Origin: Verrucomicrobiota bacterium
Lineage (GTDB): Bacteria; Verrucomicrobiota; Verrucomicrobiia; Opitutales; UBA2995
Assembly (NCBI GenBank): GCA_027622555.1
Contig: JAQBYJ010000003.1
Span: 1 to 64,000, forward strand
Length of the DNA: 64,000 nt
Direction of reading: 5' to 3'
The notes below the pieces were generated by a model. The model made no database searches and was not told where the DNA came from. It saw only the letters and a program-made list of their open reading frames with translations. The position numbers and the translations under genes are program-made. Shown one piece after another: positions 16,091 through 24,554 of this stretch. How positions within the stretch are numbered: position 1 is the first letter of the stretch; each line of letters begins with the position of its first letter.

Positions 16091-17497
16091 TTAGGAATTT
16101 CGGCTTTCCTTGGGTTCACACAACCGTGCCGTCACCACCAGAATCACAAACCAGGCCATAAGCACCGCCGGATTCCTGAAGGGAAAATCGATGAGTGCAT
16201 GAACCATCGTACTCCCCAGACCGGCAAGAAGCATCAGAGGGACCGGTTCCTTCCATCTCCTGGATTTGAAAATAGCCCGGAAAAAATATCCCGGAATGGA
16301 GAAAAGAAGCAAAGTTCCTACGATACCCAATTCGATCAGCCATTCCAGATAGTCATTATGAGCATGCTGCCAGAAGAAGTTGAGTTGATGGCGTTCCATG
16401 TAAGGGATTCTAATTTTCTCCCGTTCAGCATCCGTATCCTGAAATTGCCTGAACCCATGCCGAAAGTTTCCCGCACCCCAGCCGTATATGGGTTTTGATG
16501 CTAACATCCGAAACTCACTTCGGTAGGCCAGTTGTCTTTGCTTAAAGGAAAAGTCCTCCGTGATTTGTGCGTTCAGGGTCTGAAGATGTTTTGCGCTCTT
16601 GGAGCGCAGTAGAAATGTACCTCCTCCAATTACCAGCACAGATAAAATGGATCCGATAACCATCACCCATTTTCTCGGAAAATTGGACCTCCTGATTCTC
16701 TTCAACGCTAGCGGTACAAACATCGCCAGAACTAACAGGCTGCAAATAAAGCCAAACCTCGATCGGGAGAAAATGACACCGAGTAGAAGTAAAGCAGCGG
16801 CTGTGAGATACAAAGCACGGGGGTTAGATCTTTCGAAGGAGTTGTTTCTTCCGACGCAGAAAAAGCATGCAAGGCTAGTGGCCATTGCCAGGTTGAAGAA
16901 AGCAGCGGCGTGGTTCTTATAAAGAAAAGTGGCAAAGAAAAGTCCGAGGACTTCGTCAACCGCATTAAAGAGTCCCAGAATGGATGGGCTTTCTAGCTTG
17001 AGTTGAAACAGTCCGACTAAAGCGATGAGCGCACCGTTTGCAGATATCCACGATAATAGTCTGGGCCGAACAGCGACATCCATAGTCCTAAAAACTGTTA
17101 AACCAACAAACACGGCGGGTGTAATAAGAATTAGGAATCGTATCGGCGAAGCCTCACCGATATCGGTGAGGATAGAAGAAGGGAGCCAAGGAACAGGATC
17201 GAGAGGAGAGACAATCCAGATACGTAGACCGGTTTGCCAGTCCTGAGCCAAGGCGGGATTGGCGTACTGGACCAGGACGTAAATGATGATTCCCGCCGTC
17301 AGGCCTATCGGTACTTTTAGGGTCGATGTCCCATGCCTCAATGAGATTAATAATGTCACCGACGCCAATGCCAGTGCGACTAACTGCGCCTCAATCAACT
17401 GCCCGCCCAATAACCAGGGAAGCGACAAAATCACCAATAGAGCCAACCCAAATATGAATTTGGCTGGTGCTCGATTTTCTGGATTCACTCCGGTCAT
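16091..17497 (-). CDS. O-antigen ligase family membrane protein
   Basis: The 468-residue protein has about ten to twelve hydrophobic segments, starting with KFIFGLALLVILSLPWLLGG. A large loop before the C-terminal helices contains GWGAGNFRHGF and ERHQLNFFWQHAHNDYLEWL. The GxGxGNF and HxHNxYLE motifs are typical of the Wzy_C/O-antigen ligase superfamily, which transfers or polymerises lipid-linked glycans on the outer face of the inner membrane. A separate Wzy-like polymerase is at 21513, so ligase is the more likely role here, though a second polymerase is possible. Its start faces the regulator gene across a 120-bp region containing a long palindrome. Confidence 0.78.
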   Translation of the reverse strand: MTGVNPENRAPAKFIFGLALLVILSLPWLLGGQLIEAQLVALALASVTLLISLRHGTSTLKVPIGLTAGIIIYVLVQYANPALAQDWQTGLRIWIVSPLDPVPWLPSSILTDIGEASPIRFLILITPAVFVGLTVFRTMDVAVRPRLLSWISANGALIALVGLFQLKLESPSILGLFNAVDEVLGLFFATFLYKNHAAAFFNLAMATSLACFFCVGRNNSFERSNPRALYLTAAALLLLGVIFSRSRFGFICSLLVLAMFVPLALKRIRRSNFPRKWVMVIGSILSVLVIGGGTFLLRSKSAKHLQTLNAQITEDFSFKQRQLAYRSEFRMLASKPIYGWGAGNFRHGFRQFQDTDAEREKIRIPYMERHQLNFFWQHAHNDYLEWLIELGIVGTLLLFSIPGYFFRAIFKSRRWKEPVPLMLLAGLGSTMVHALIDFPFRNPAVLMAWFVILVVTARLCEPKESRNS

Positions 17498-17551
17498 TGA
17501 GGAAAGAGTTAGCCCAGATTATCAGCGTGTTGAAACAAGAAAAGTAAAACA

Positions 17552-17589
17552 GATTCAAAAAGTTCAATTTAAATTGAACTTTTTGAATC
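17552..17589. promoter_or_regulatory. Perfect 38-bp palindrome, candidate operator
   Basis: The half-site gattcaaaaagttcaattt is followed directly by its exact reverse complement, without a loop. It lies 54 bp from the start of the O-antigen ligase-like gene (minus) and 28 bp before the start of the GbsR/MarR-type regulator (plus). A dyad of this length beside a gene for a dimeric winged-helix regulator fits an autoregulatory operator that could control both directions. A transcript hairpin is the alternative, but the central AATTTAAATT leaves no loop and no T-run terminator follows. Confidence 0.7.
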
Positions 17590-17617
17590 GAAGCTTATTC
17601 TCACCCTCTATTTCCAA

Positions 17618-18112
17618 ATGGAACCTTCTTCTCCAGTTTCAATCCTTCCGGAATGGCGTTTGACTATGATCGATCTCTTTGTCGGAGGAGCGCTTTTGAT
17701 TGGTCTACCAAAATCGGTCGGACAGATCTATGGCTACCTCTACTCTGCTGTTGAAGCAGCCCCCATGGACAAAATTATTGCCGATCTTGCGATCAGCAAA
17801 GGTTCGGCGAGCCAGGGCCTGAAATTTCTTCGTCAGCTCGGAGCGGTTAAGGTGCAATTCGTCGTAGGCGATCGACGAGATCATTTTGTAGCCGAAGTTC
17901 AATCCAAGAAACTCATGGGCGGCTTCATCCGGGAAAAACTTATTCCAGCTTTGGACGATGGCGCTGATCGCATCGCCTTTATCCGGGAATTAATGACCGA
18001 AGAAAATCTCCTCAATGATCCGATCCACCAAGATCAAATCATAAAGCTGGAGACCTGGCAAAAGAAGCTGAGGATGGCCCTCCCGCTCATCCAAAAGATT
18101 CTTGGCGAATAG
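17618..18112 (+). CDS. GbsR/MarR-type winged-helix transcriptional regulator
   Basis: The 164-residue protein has the GbsR-like arrangement of the MarR superfamily: GLPKSVGQIYGYLYSA, then DLAISKGSASQGLKFLRQLG as the helix-turn-helix, and a wing with VQFVVGDRRDHFVAE. A helical dimerisation C-terminus follows. Such proteins are repressors or activators that bind palindromic DNA; some govern osmoprotectant uptake and others sit at the head of polysaccharide operons. Here it precedes the flippase with a 1-bp overlap, and the 38-bp palindrome lies just upstream. It is therefore likely the local regulator of the exopolysaccharide genes; the effector is unknown. Confidence 0.75.
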   Translation: MEPSSPVSILPEWRLTMIDLFVGGALLIGLPKSVGQIYGYLYSAVEAAPMDKIIADLAISKGSASQGLKFLRQLGAVKVQFVVGDRRDHFVAEVQSKKLMGGFIREKLIPALDDGADRIAFIRELMTEENLLNDPIHQDQIIKLETWQKKLRMALPLIQKILGE

Positions 18113-19407
18113 TGAGAACTCATAACAAGTATCTGCCTGACCTTGGGATGACTAAACAGTTCGCGGTCCTCTTTAATAAGGCGGGTTCCATGGTGTTTTG
18201 GAGAATGAGTGCCTTGATTTTAAGTCTTGGTAGCTCCGTTTGGATCGCAAGGTGTCTGGGCCCCACCGAACTTGGTAGGGCAGGATTCATTATTGCTACT
18301 ACTAGCCAAGTGTTGCTGCTCATTTCTGTATGTCCTGACGCATACGCGGTGCGCAAATTGAAGGAGTCTGGCGATGTCGATGATACTTTGACTCTCGTGG
18401 TGACGGCACGCGCGTTATTCTCCATGTTGTATATTGCTATTCTTGGAGTGTTTTTTGCCTTTGGAGTTATTCCAGCAACGTGGGCAGGCTTGGTGTTTCT
18501 CGGGATGATAATTCCAATCTTACTTACGTTTCAGCCAGTTTGGTTGTTGCAGGCCCAAGAAAATCAACCTGCTCAATACAAATCTGGAGCTTTGGTAGCG
18601 TTGGTTGCTTTCATCTTTGTGGTCGGGTTTATCAGACCCGGGGATTTTGCCAGCAAAGATTTGATTTCCCGTTTTCTTGGGTTGTCAGCCGGGGTGTGGG
18701 CAGCCTGGTGGATGACAGGAAAAGGAAATCCCCTTAAATACGTTTCTCTGCGTCAATGCTCACGCGCGCTTATCTATGCCTGGAATGGCAGATCAATCTA
18801 CCTAACTCAGATAATCATTTATATATACGTCGGACTCGAGTTGCCGATGCTCGGTTATCTTGTTTCAGTTGATGAGCTTGGAATGTATCGAACAGCTACT
18901 CAATTGGTGATCGCAGTGAACTCATTTTTTGCGATGGTTCCGCTGCTTCTTTACCCTCGCTTTATCGAATGGCAGAAGCAGTCCCTTGGTTATTTATGGG
19001 AACAACAGAAGAAGATATTCAGACTCCTTTTAGCTGCTGCAATTCCCTTGGGGGTCATTTTTTTGGTAGTTGGCCCTTTGGTATACCAGTACCTGTACGG
19101 CTCCGCATATGCTCAAGTTGGATTGCCATTTGGTATTTTGATGTGCTCCAAATTGATCGTTTTGCTAAACGGAGTATTTGCCTGGGGCCTTTGGGCGATT
19201 TCGAAAGATTCAGCCATGCTGATAGTGTTTTCCGGAGTCGCAGTATTCAGCCTGTGTTCCAACCTGATTTTTATTCCCAAGTACGGGATGTTGGCGGCCG
19301 CATTGGTCAACTTCTCAAGCGAAACGCTGATACTACTCCTTACATCCTGGATGATATGGAAAGCGGTCCTTGAAAATAGAAACTCCGAACCACGCCCCTT
19401 TGCATAA
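18112..19407 (+). CDS. Polysaccharide flippase (Wzx-like, MOP superfamily)
   Basis: The 431-residue polytopic membrane protein has about twelve predicted helices and the usual N-terminal Wzx pattern, LSLGSSVWIARCLGPTELGR. It would move undecaprenyl-linked repeat units across the inner membrane. The GTG at 18112 overlaps the regulator's stop by one base, which supports translational coupling. An ATG at 18148 (MTKQFAVLF...) is an equally plausible start. The surrounding glycosyltransferases and the Wzy-like polymerase support a Wzx/Wzy-dependent pathway. Confidence 0.8.
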   Translation: MRTHNKYLPDLGMTKQFAVLFNKAGSMVFWRMSALILSLGSSVWIARCLGPTELGRAGFIIATTSQVLLLISVCPDAYAVRKLKESGDVDDTLTLVVTARALFSMLYIAILGVFFAFGVIPATWAGLVFLGMIIPILLTFQPVWLLQAQENQPAQYKSGALVALVAFIFVVGFIRPGDFASKDLISRFLGLSAGVWAAWWMTGKGNPLKYVSLRQCSRALIYAWNGRSIYLTQIIIYIYVGLELPMLGYLVSVDELGMYRTATQLVIAVNSFFAMVPLLLYPRFIEWQKQSLGYLWEQQKKIFRLLLAAAIPLGVIFLVVGPLVYQYLYGSAYAQVGLPFGILMCSKLIVLLNGVFAWGLWAISKDSAMLIVFSGVAVFSLCSNLIFIPKYGMLAAALVNFSSETLILLLTSWMIWKAVLENRNSEPRPFA

Positions 19408-19439
19408 CCTGTCCTCCGCCGCACACTTTTCAGATTAAG

Positions 19440-20366
19440 ATGAATAATTTAGAAATTCATGAGGAGATCACAGGCTCTGTTTGTGCGGTAGTTGTAACTC
19501 ACAACCGTCTGGAAATTTTAAAACAATGTGTCGCGGCGATTTTAAATCAGACTCGTAAGCCTGACAGGATATGGGTTATCAACAATAGCAGTTCCGATGG
19601 GACTGAAACCTGGCTGCAGAGTAGAGAGGATATGGATTTTATTACTCAGGAAAACCTTGGTGGTGCGGGAGGCTTCAGCACTGGTTTCAAAATAGCGAAC
19701 GAAGCTGACTATGACTGGGTTTGGGCGATGGATGACGATGTCATTCCTGAAAAAGACAGTTTAGAAAAACTCCTGGAAGCGGCAGAGATCGATTCCCATG
19801 CCAGGTACTATAGCAGTCGTGTAATCGACCTGGCAGGAAGGGAAAGTAATGTGCCGGTGATTTTTCCGCAGGGCTCATCAACCCAATATCCGCAATGGGG
19901 GAAGTATTTGGGACTCGGCCTGGTTCGGGTGAAGTACGCGACTTTTGTTTCCTTGTTGGTTAACAAGTCAGTTATTCGCGCTCACGGGTATCCGCATGCG
20001 TTTTTTTTCATCTGGGGCGACGATTATGAATACACGGCGCGTTTGGCAGGAGACGTCGGCGGGTGTTATGTCGGAAACAGCGTTGTAAAGCACCTCAGAG
20101 CAAATCCAAACAGACCTGAATTAGACAGTGAAACCAATCCTCTTCGAATTCGGTTGTTCTCGTACATGTTTAGAAATGATCTGCTTCTCAAAAGGCTCGA
20201 AGGTAAATCGTTTTTCCGGGTGTTTGCCTCATTCAGCAAATCATTGATTCTCTCCCTTCGCTTTCTGTATCAGAAGCAAGGATTGCTAAAATTTCGAACC
20301 ACCTTGAAGGGCTTGTACCAGGGCATAAGTTTTCCTTTGGATGAAGATTATTTTCATAAGTCATAG
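19440..20366 (+). CDS. Family 2 glycosyltransferase, galactofuranosyl/rhamnosyl type
   Basis: The 308-residue GT-A enzyme opens with CAVVVTHNRLEILKQCVAAI and carries NLGGAGGFSTGF, the donor/metal motif WAMDDD at residues 95-100 and a later WGDDYEYTARL that supplies the catalytic acid. The combination of GGAGGF, DDD and W-DDxE is typical of GT2 enzymes such as GlfT and rhamnosyltransferases. The glf gene in the same region makes UDP-Galf a reasonable donor, but this is inference. The reading frame overlaps the next gene by 26 bp. Confidence 0.8.
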   Translation: MNNLEIHEEITGSVCAVVVTHNRLEILKQCVAAILNQTRKPDRIWVINNSSSDGTETWLQSREDMDFITQENLGGAGGFSTGFKIANEADYDWVWAMDDDVIPEKDSLEKLLEAAEIDSHARYYSSRVIDLAGRESNVPVIFPQGSSTQYPQWGKYLGLGLVRVKYATFVSLLVNKSVIRAHGYPHAFFFIWGDDYEYTARLAGDVGGCYVGNSVVKHLRANPNRPELDSETNPLRIRLFSYMFRNDLLLKRLEGKSFFRVFASFSKSLILSLRFLYQKQGLLKFRTTLKGLYQGISFPLDEDYFHKS

Positions 20367-21474
20367 TCACCTGGGAAGTGACTACGTGGTTGGATCTCAC
20401 CAATTGGCGAAGGAATATGCCATGCAAGGGCATACTGTATTACATATTTCAACTCCGGTGACCTTAGCTCACTTGCTGGATGGCAAACACGCTGTTAGGA
20501 ACCGGTTAGCTAAGAAAGGAATTTATCAATACTCGAAGAACCTTTATAGTTGGGTCCCTTTTACTTTGGTTCCTTGGCCAATTGCACGTTGGTTTCTTCG
20601 GTTTGCTAATTTGTTTTCTGCGACCATATGGGGATTCGAGGAAAAAATAAGAAACGCCGCGTTTCTAGATCCTGATTTATTATTAGTTGACGAACCTAGA
20701 TTAGTGGGAATGGAGAAAAGAATTAGACCATGTGTTATGGTCTACAGACCTACTGACATTTACTGGTCTATGAGGAATGACATATCGGTCATGAGGGCCG
20801 AAAAGCAATTACTCTTTAAAGCCAAAAAGGTGATAGCTACTTCGAGACCTGTTCTGGATCATATCCTGAGTCTTGAAAGTAGAATTGATGGTCTGATCCT
20901 TGAAAATGGGTATGATTCCAATTTATTCCCGGTGGAAATGTCCGAAACGAAAACTGAACATCGAGGAATTTACTATGGGTCCTTAGACAAACGATTTGAT
21001 AAAGATCTTTGCATAGAATTAGCGAAAAACAACCCGGCCATAAAATTTGATGTGTACAGCCCAGATTCAAATTCCGTGTTATTGGAAATTCCGGCAAATT
21101 TGAAATTCTATGGCTCAGTACCTTATAACGATTTACCAAAGGTTTTAAAAAATTACACTTTCGGGTTTCTGCCGTTTGTTCCTGGAATTTCAAACGATGG
21201 GAGAAGTCCGATGAAGTTGTATGAAATGTACTCATGTGGATTGCCTGTATTCTCCACAGAAACAGCTGAGCTAACTCGAAGAAGGCTATCGTTTCTACTA
21301 AGCTTGAATAAAAAAACCAACATATTGGATGAGTTAATCTGCTTCGATCCTGATATTGTAGGTTTGAAGGCAAGAAACGATATTCTAAAAACGAAATCGT
21401 GGAGTTATATTGCGACTGAAATTTTAAAACGCATAAATTACGCTGCCGACCCCACAACCTCTGAAGCGAAATAA
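20341..21474 (+). CDS. GT-B glycosyltransferase, group 1-like
   Basis: The 377-residue protein opens MKIIFISHSHLGSDYVVGSH, a GT-B N-terminal Rossmann pattern. GIYYGSLDKRFDKDLCIELA marks the start of the donor-binding half, and the C-terminal part shows the GT4-like acidic loop DGRSPMKLYEMYSCGLPVFS. It probably adds one sugar to the lipid-linked repeat unit in the cytoplasm. It overlaps the upstream GT2 gene by 26 bp. From here to about 26400 the sequence is visibly AT-richer than the flanking genes. Confidence 0.78.
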   Translation: MKIIFISHSHLGSDYVVGSHQLAKEYAMQGHTVLHISTPVTLAHLLDGKHAVRNRLAKKGIYQYSKNLYSWVPFTLVPWPIARWFLRFANLFSATIWGFEEKIRNAAFLDPDLLLVDEPRLVGMEKRIRPCVMVYRPTDIYWSMRNDISVMRAEKQLLFKAKKVIATSRPVLDHILSLESRIDGLILENGYDSNLFPVEMSETKTEHRGIYYGSLDKRFDKDLCIELAKNNPAIKFDVYSPDSNSVLLEIPANLKFYGSVPYNDLPKVLKNYTFGFLPFVPGISNDGRSPMKLYEMYSCGLPVFSTETAELTRRRLSFLLSLNKKTNILDELICFDPDIVGLKARNDILKTKSWSYIATEILKRINYAADPTTSEAK

Positions 21475-21512
21475 TAAATACAAAATGAACTGTATAAAAG
21501 GAATCTGGTAGA

Positions 21513-22730
21513 GTGGAGCTAAACAAAATTTTAAATCCAAGGTGGGTTATATTGACGCTTTCTTGTGTTAGCGTGTCTATTTGGGTACTGACGCCTTTAT
21601 CTCTGCTTCAAAAGTGGAACATACTTCACAAAGCTACATTGATGGAGGTAGCAGTACCAGCTGTACTTGCGAATCTAGCCTTTTTATTGGGTAGTTATCT
21701 CCATAAATTATGGCCTGGTTCAAAAGTGCCTACAATCCTACTGAATTCGCGGGAAATGATTATTTTGTGGAGTTCTGGGATATTGGCTATTGCCGCAATT
21801 AGCGTTGTATTTGTTAAAATTGGACTGTCCGGATTCAGTTTCCATTACTTTAGTTTTCGAGCAGCCTATGTTGATGGAGTGACCACTTTAATGCACTTAT
21901 CAACGTTTGGAATTGTTTATTTGGTAGGGAAAAAAATATGGGTCGGGAAGAGTTATTCAATTCCAACGATATTATTAAGTCTCTTTGTCTTCGTTGCAGT
22001 AGCGAGGGGGACTTTAGGTGCAGAAAGGCTCGCGCTGTTCATTCCGATTTTGGCGCTAATTATTCTTTTCTTTGTAAGACGAGGTGTGCGTCTAAAAATC
22101 AAATCAATTGTATTAGTTTCTTCTGTTGGGGTGCTCTTTTTGATCATATTCTCCGTGCTGGAGTACTATCGGACCTATGGCGTAAAAGTTCTTTCCGGAG
22201 CAGATATTGGAGGTCCTATCAGTTACGGACTAGAAAGGCTTCAGATGTACTATGCTACCGCCGTCAATTCTGGAGCGAGTGAGCTTTCAATAATTAGAGA
22301 AGGGAAATTGTACTACCCACCGTTTATGGTTACGTTACAGCCAATCGCCCAAATCATCAGTTTTTCAGATACGCTTGAGCAAGTATTTGGATACTACACA
22401 TTCCGAAATATACCGCTTGAAGAATTGGGAATGTATACTCCTGAGTTTAACAATCGGTGGGGATTGATATCACCATTTTTTGAAGGTTACTTTTTGGGCG
22501 CGCTATTTTGGTTAATATGGGGGTTTGTTGGCCAAAGATACTACTCCATTTTATTTATAGATAAATCTTATTCAATGTCGGATGGCCTTGCCTTCAGCTT
22601 TATAATGGTGGGATTTATCGACTCGGCCTTAAGAGTAAATTTACTCAGTGCCTCTCATCTTCTATTACCCTTATTTATGGTTTTTATTTTAAAGTTGGTG
22701 GAAACAAAAGGAAGGATTAGGAACCCTTAA
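21513..22730 (+). CDS. Wzy-like O-antigen polymerase
   Basis: The 405-residue polytopic protein has ten or more hydrophobic segments, beginning WVILTLSCVSVSIWVLTPLS. A large loop (about residues 235-315) contains YPPFMVTLQPIAQIISF and NNRWGLISPFFEGYFLGALFW, as in oligosaccharide repeat-unit polymerases. No soluble enzyme motif is present. The start is GTG at 21513, preceded by AAAGGA at a suitable distance. Its position between glycosyltransferases and near a flippase supports polymerase over another membrane role. Confidence 0.72.
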   Translation: MELNKILNPRWVILTLSCVSVSIWVLTPLSLLQKWNILHKATLMEVAVPAVLANLAFLLGSYLHKLWPGSKVPTILLNSREMIILWSSGILAIAAISVVFVKIGLSGFSFHYFSFRAAYVDGVTTLMHLSTFGIVYLVGKKIWVGKSYSIPTILLSLFVFVAVARGTLGAERLALFIPILALIILFFVRRGVRLKIKSIVLVSSVGVLFLIIFSVLEYYRTYGVKVLSGADIGGPISYGLERLQMYYATAVNSGASELSIIREGKLYYPPFMVTLQPIAQIISFSDTLEQVFGYYTFRNIPLEELGMYTPEFNNRWGLISPFFEGYFLGALFWLIWGFVGQRYYSILFIDKSYSMSDGLAFSFIMVGFIDSALRVNLLSASHLLLPLFMVFILKLVETKGRIRNP

Positions 22731-22756
22731 GACAGATACCAAAGTATTGGCATTTT

Positions 22757-23443
22757 ATGAGTAAATTGGTAACAGTTTCATCATGTTTGGTTTTTGTATC
22801 GTGCATTGCGGTTACTGTTGGGCTAAGGTTTTGTCGCATTGGACACGATAGTGTTTCCTACATACTTCCAACTGAAGATCATCAAAGAATTGATGGATGG
22901 GAATATGAGAGTCTTCCATTATCGCCGACAGAACAATTGACGGAGAAAACTGCTGAGGTTTTGGGATTTGATGATTTCATTTTTTCACAATACAAACAGC
23001 AAAGTTATGAGTTTTCGGTTTTTGCCGTGCATTGGAAAAAAGACTCAACTCATTGGCTGGAGGTTTCTACACACGTTCCAGATAACTGTTTCACAGCGCT
23101 GGGAATGCAAATCTTGGAAAAAAGACAGGTTAATCTAAAGAATGGAGATAACCTCGAGTTGAATAACGTCTCACAAAGACTCTTTCAAAGTGGGACAGAA
23201 AGATTGTGGTGTTTGTATATTCATTTTTCAGGTGCAACCACCATCAATTACCAGAATTATGGGGAAGGTAAGACCCTTAAGTTTCTTCTAGATAATGTTG
23301 GGACATATTTTGAAGGGAATCAGGAACAGTATTACCTTCGGCTGTTAAGTAACCGGGAAATTCTAAGTATAAATAGTGAATTTCTTAACCCCGATATGGA
23401 GAAGATCTTCTACCGCTTTCTCCATACCGAAGTTGGTTTTTGA
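22757..23443 (+). CDS. EpsI-like (DUF3485) exosortase-associated protein, tentative
   Basis: The 228-residue protein has one N-terminal membrane anchor (about residues 5-23) and an extracytoplasmic remainder. GWEYESLPLSPTE, VLGFDDFIFSQYK, VFAVHWKK and THVPDNCFTALGMQ follow the order of EpsI/DUF3485 proteins, where a Trp-rich segment and a HxPxxC-like motif are conserved. EpsI proteins accompany exosortases in EPS-linked protein-sorting systems, but no exosortase gene is present in this window. The assignment rests on motif order alone. The stop at 23441 lies 4 bp before the next gene's start. Confidence 0.5.
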   Translation: MSKLVTVSSCLVFVSCIAVTVGLRFCRIGHDSVSYILPTEDHQRIDGWEYESLPLSPTEQLTEKTAEVLGFDDFIFSQYKQQSYEFSVFAVHWKKDSTHWLEVSTHVPDNCFTALGMQILEKRQVNLKNGDNLELNNVSQRLFQSGTERLWCLYIHFSGATTINYQNYGEGKTLKFLLDNVGTYFEGNQEQYYLRLLSNREILSINSEFLNPDMEKIFYRFLHTEVGF

Positions 23444-23447
23444 GGTT

Positions 23448-24554
23448 ATGAGAGTTGCATTTAACGGGAGATTTTCCGGGACCAATCGTCCTACGGGTAC
23501 TCAAACTGTAGCGTTCTGGATCTTCGAATCCGTCTTGAGAAAAAAACGAGATTTCGAGGTCTTTGTCTTTGTAGATACCTCTACCGATAAAAGAATACAA
23601 AACTGGAATAACTACCCAGGGGTTAGAATAATCCATGTCCCATTTCGAAGTTGGGGAAAAATTCGTTGTAATGCTTGGGAGCAAATTGTTTTTCCGACAC
23701 TTGCTCGTAATTTAAACTGCGACCTAATCCATAATCCGATTAATACCTGTCCGAGATATTGTAGAGGAATATCGAACATTGTTACTGTGCACGACCTAAA
23801 TTTTTTGCACCATCCTGAGTGGTATGGGTTTACATTTCGGAGGTGGTTAGTTCACTGGATTCTTCCAGCTATTAAAAAGGCTGAAAGTGTTGTTTGCGTG
23901 TCTGACTACGTGCAAAAAGACGTTACAAAAACTCTGAAGTTAAATAGTAGAAATGTTCATCGCATTTATAATGGTGTAAAATCCTCCATAGTTTCGGAGG
24001 AAGTTACGGCGACTCATGGAAGTTACGTACTCACAGTCAATCCATGGCAACCACATAAAAATCTGCGAAGAGTTATTGAAGCAATGAAGCTAATTTGGGG
24101 AAAACGTCCCGAATTGGATTTGGTAATCGTAGGAAGGGCACAGGAAAATTTTGGGAAAGGCGAAAATCTCAGAGAACATCTAGATGATCCTAGAATCAGA
24201 GTCCTTGATTACGTTTCGGAAGAGGAGTTGAAAATCTTATATTCCGAAGCGGCATTGCTCTGCTATCCATCCTTAGAAGAGGGATTCGGCCTCCCAATAT
24301 TGGAATCGCTTATTTCAGGAGCTCCTGTGGTTACTTCGAATTTGAGTTGTCTTCCAGAAATAGGCGGAAGTTCTTGCCAATATGTTGATCCGTTTTCCGC
24401 GATTTCAATCGCAGAAGGAATCCAGGTTTTATTGAATGAGGATTCAGTAAGCAGGAATTCGAGAATAGAAAAAGGATTGGTTCATGCCAAAAAGTTTAAT
24501 TGGTCTTTGGTAGCTGAGCAATATATCGAATTGTACAAACAATGCGTATCTTAA
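23448..24554 (+). CDS. GT4-family glycosyltransferase
   Basis: The frame is open from 23376, but the start is placed at ATG 23448 because the GT-B fold begins there (MRVAFNGRFSG) and it follows the previous stop by 4 bp. The product is about 368 residues long. HDLNFLHHPEWYGF lies in the acceptor half, and VLTVNPWQPHKNLRRVIEAM and EEGFGLPILESLISGAPVV form the donor site of GT4 retaining transferases, with the E-x7-E motif. It resembles mannosyl- and rhamnosyltransferases of O-antigen clusters. The sugar cannot be told from sequence. Confidence 0.82.
   Translation: MRVAFNGRFSGTNRPTGTQTVAFWIFESVLRKKRDFEVFVFVDTSTDKRIQNWNNYPGVRIIHVPFRSWGKIRCNAWEQIVFPTLARNLNCDLIHNPINTCPRYCRGISNIVTVHDLNFLHHPEWYGFTFRRWLVHWILPAIKKAESVVCVSDYVQKDVTKTLKLNSRNVHRIYNGVKSSIVSEEVTATHGSYVLTVNPWQPHKNLRRVIEAMKLIWGKRPELDLVIVGRAQENFGKGENLREHLDDPRIRVLDYVSEEELKILYSEAALLCYPSLEEGFGLPILESLISGAPVVTSNLSCLPEIGGSSCQYVDPFSAISIAEGIQVLLNEDSVSRNSRIEKGLVHAKKFNWSLVAEQYIELYKQCVS

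Noticed and set aside
20837-21526. 229-codon open frame on the minus strand opposite a glycosyltransferase
   Set aside because: It lies wholly within the well-supported GT-B gene on the other strand, has no family motifs and a composition rich in F, L, S and R typical of a shadow frame.
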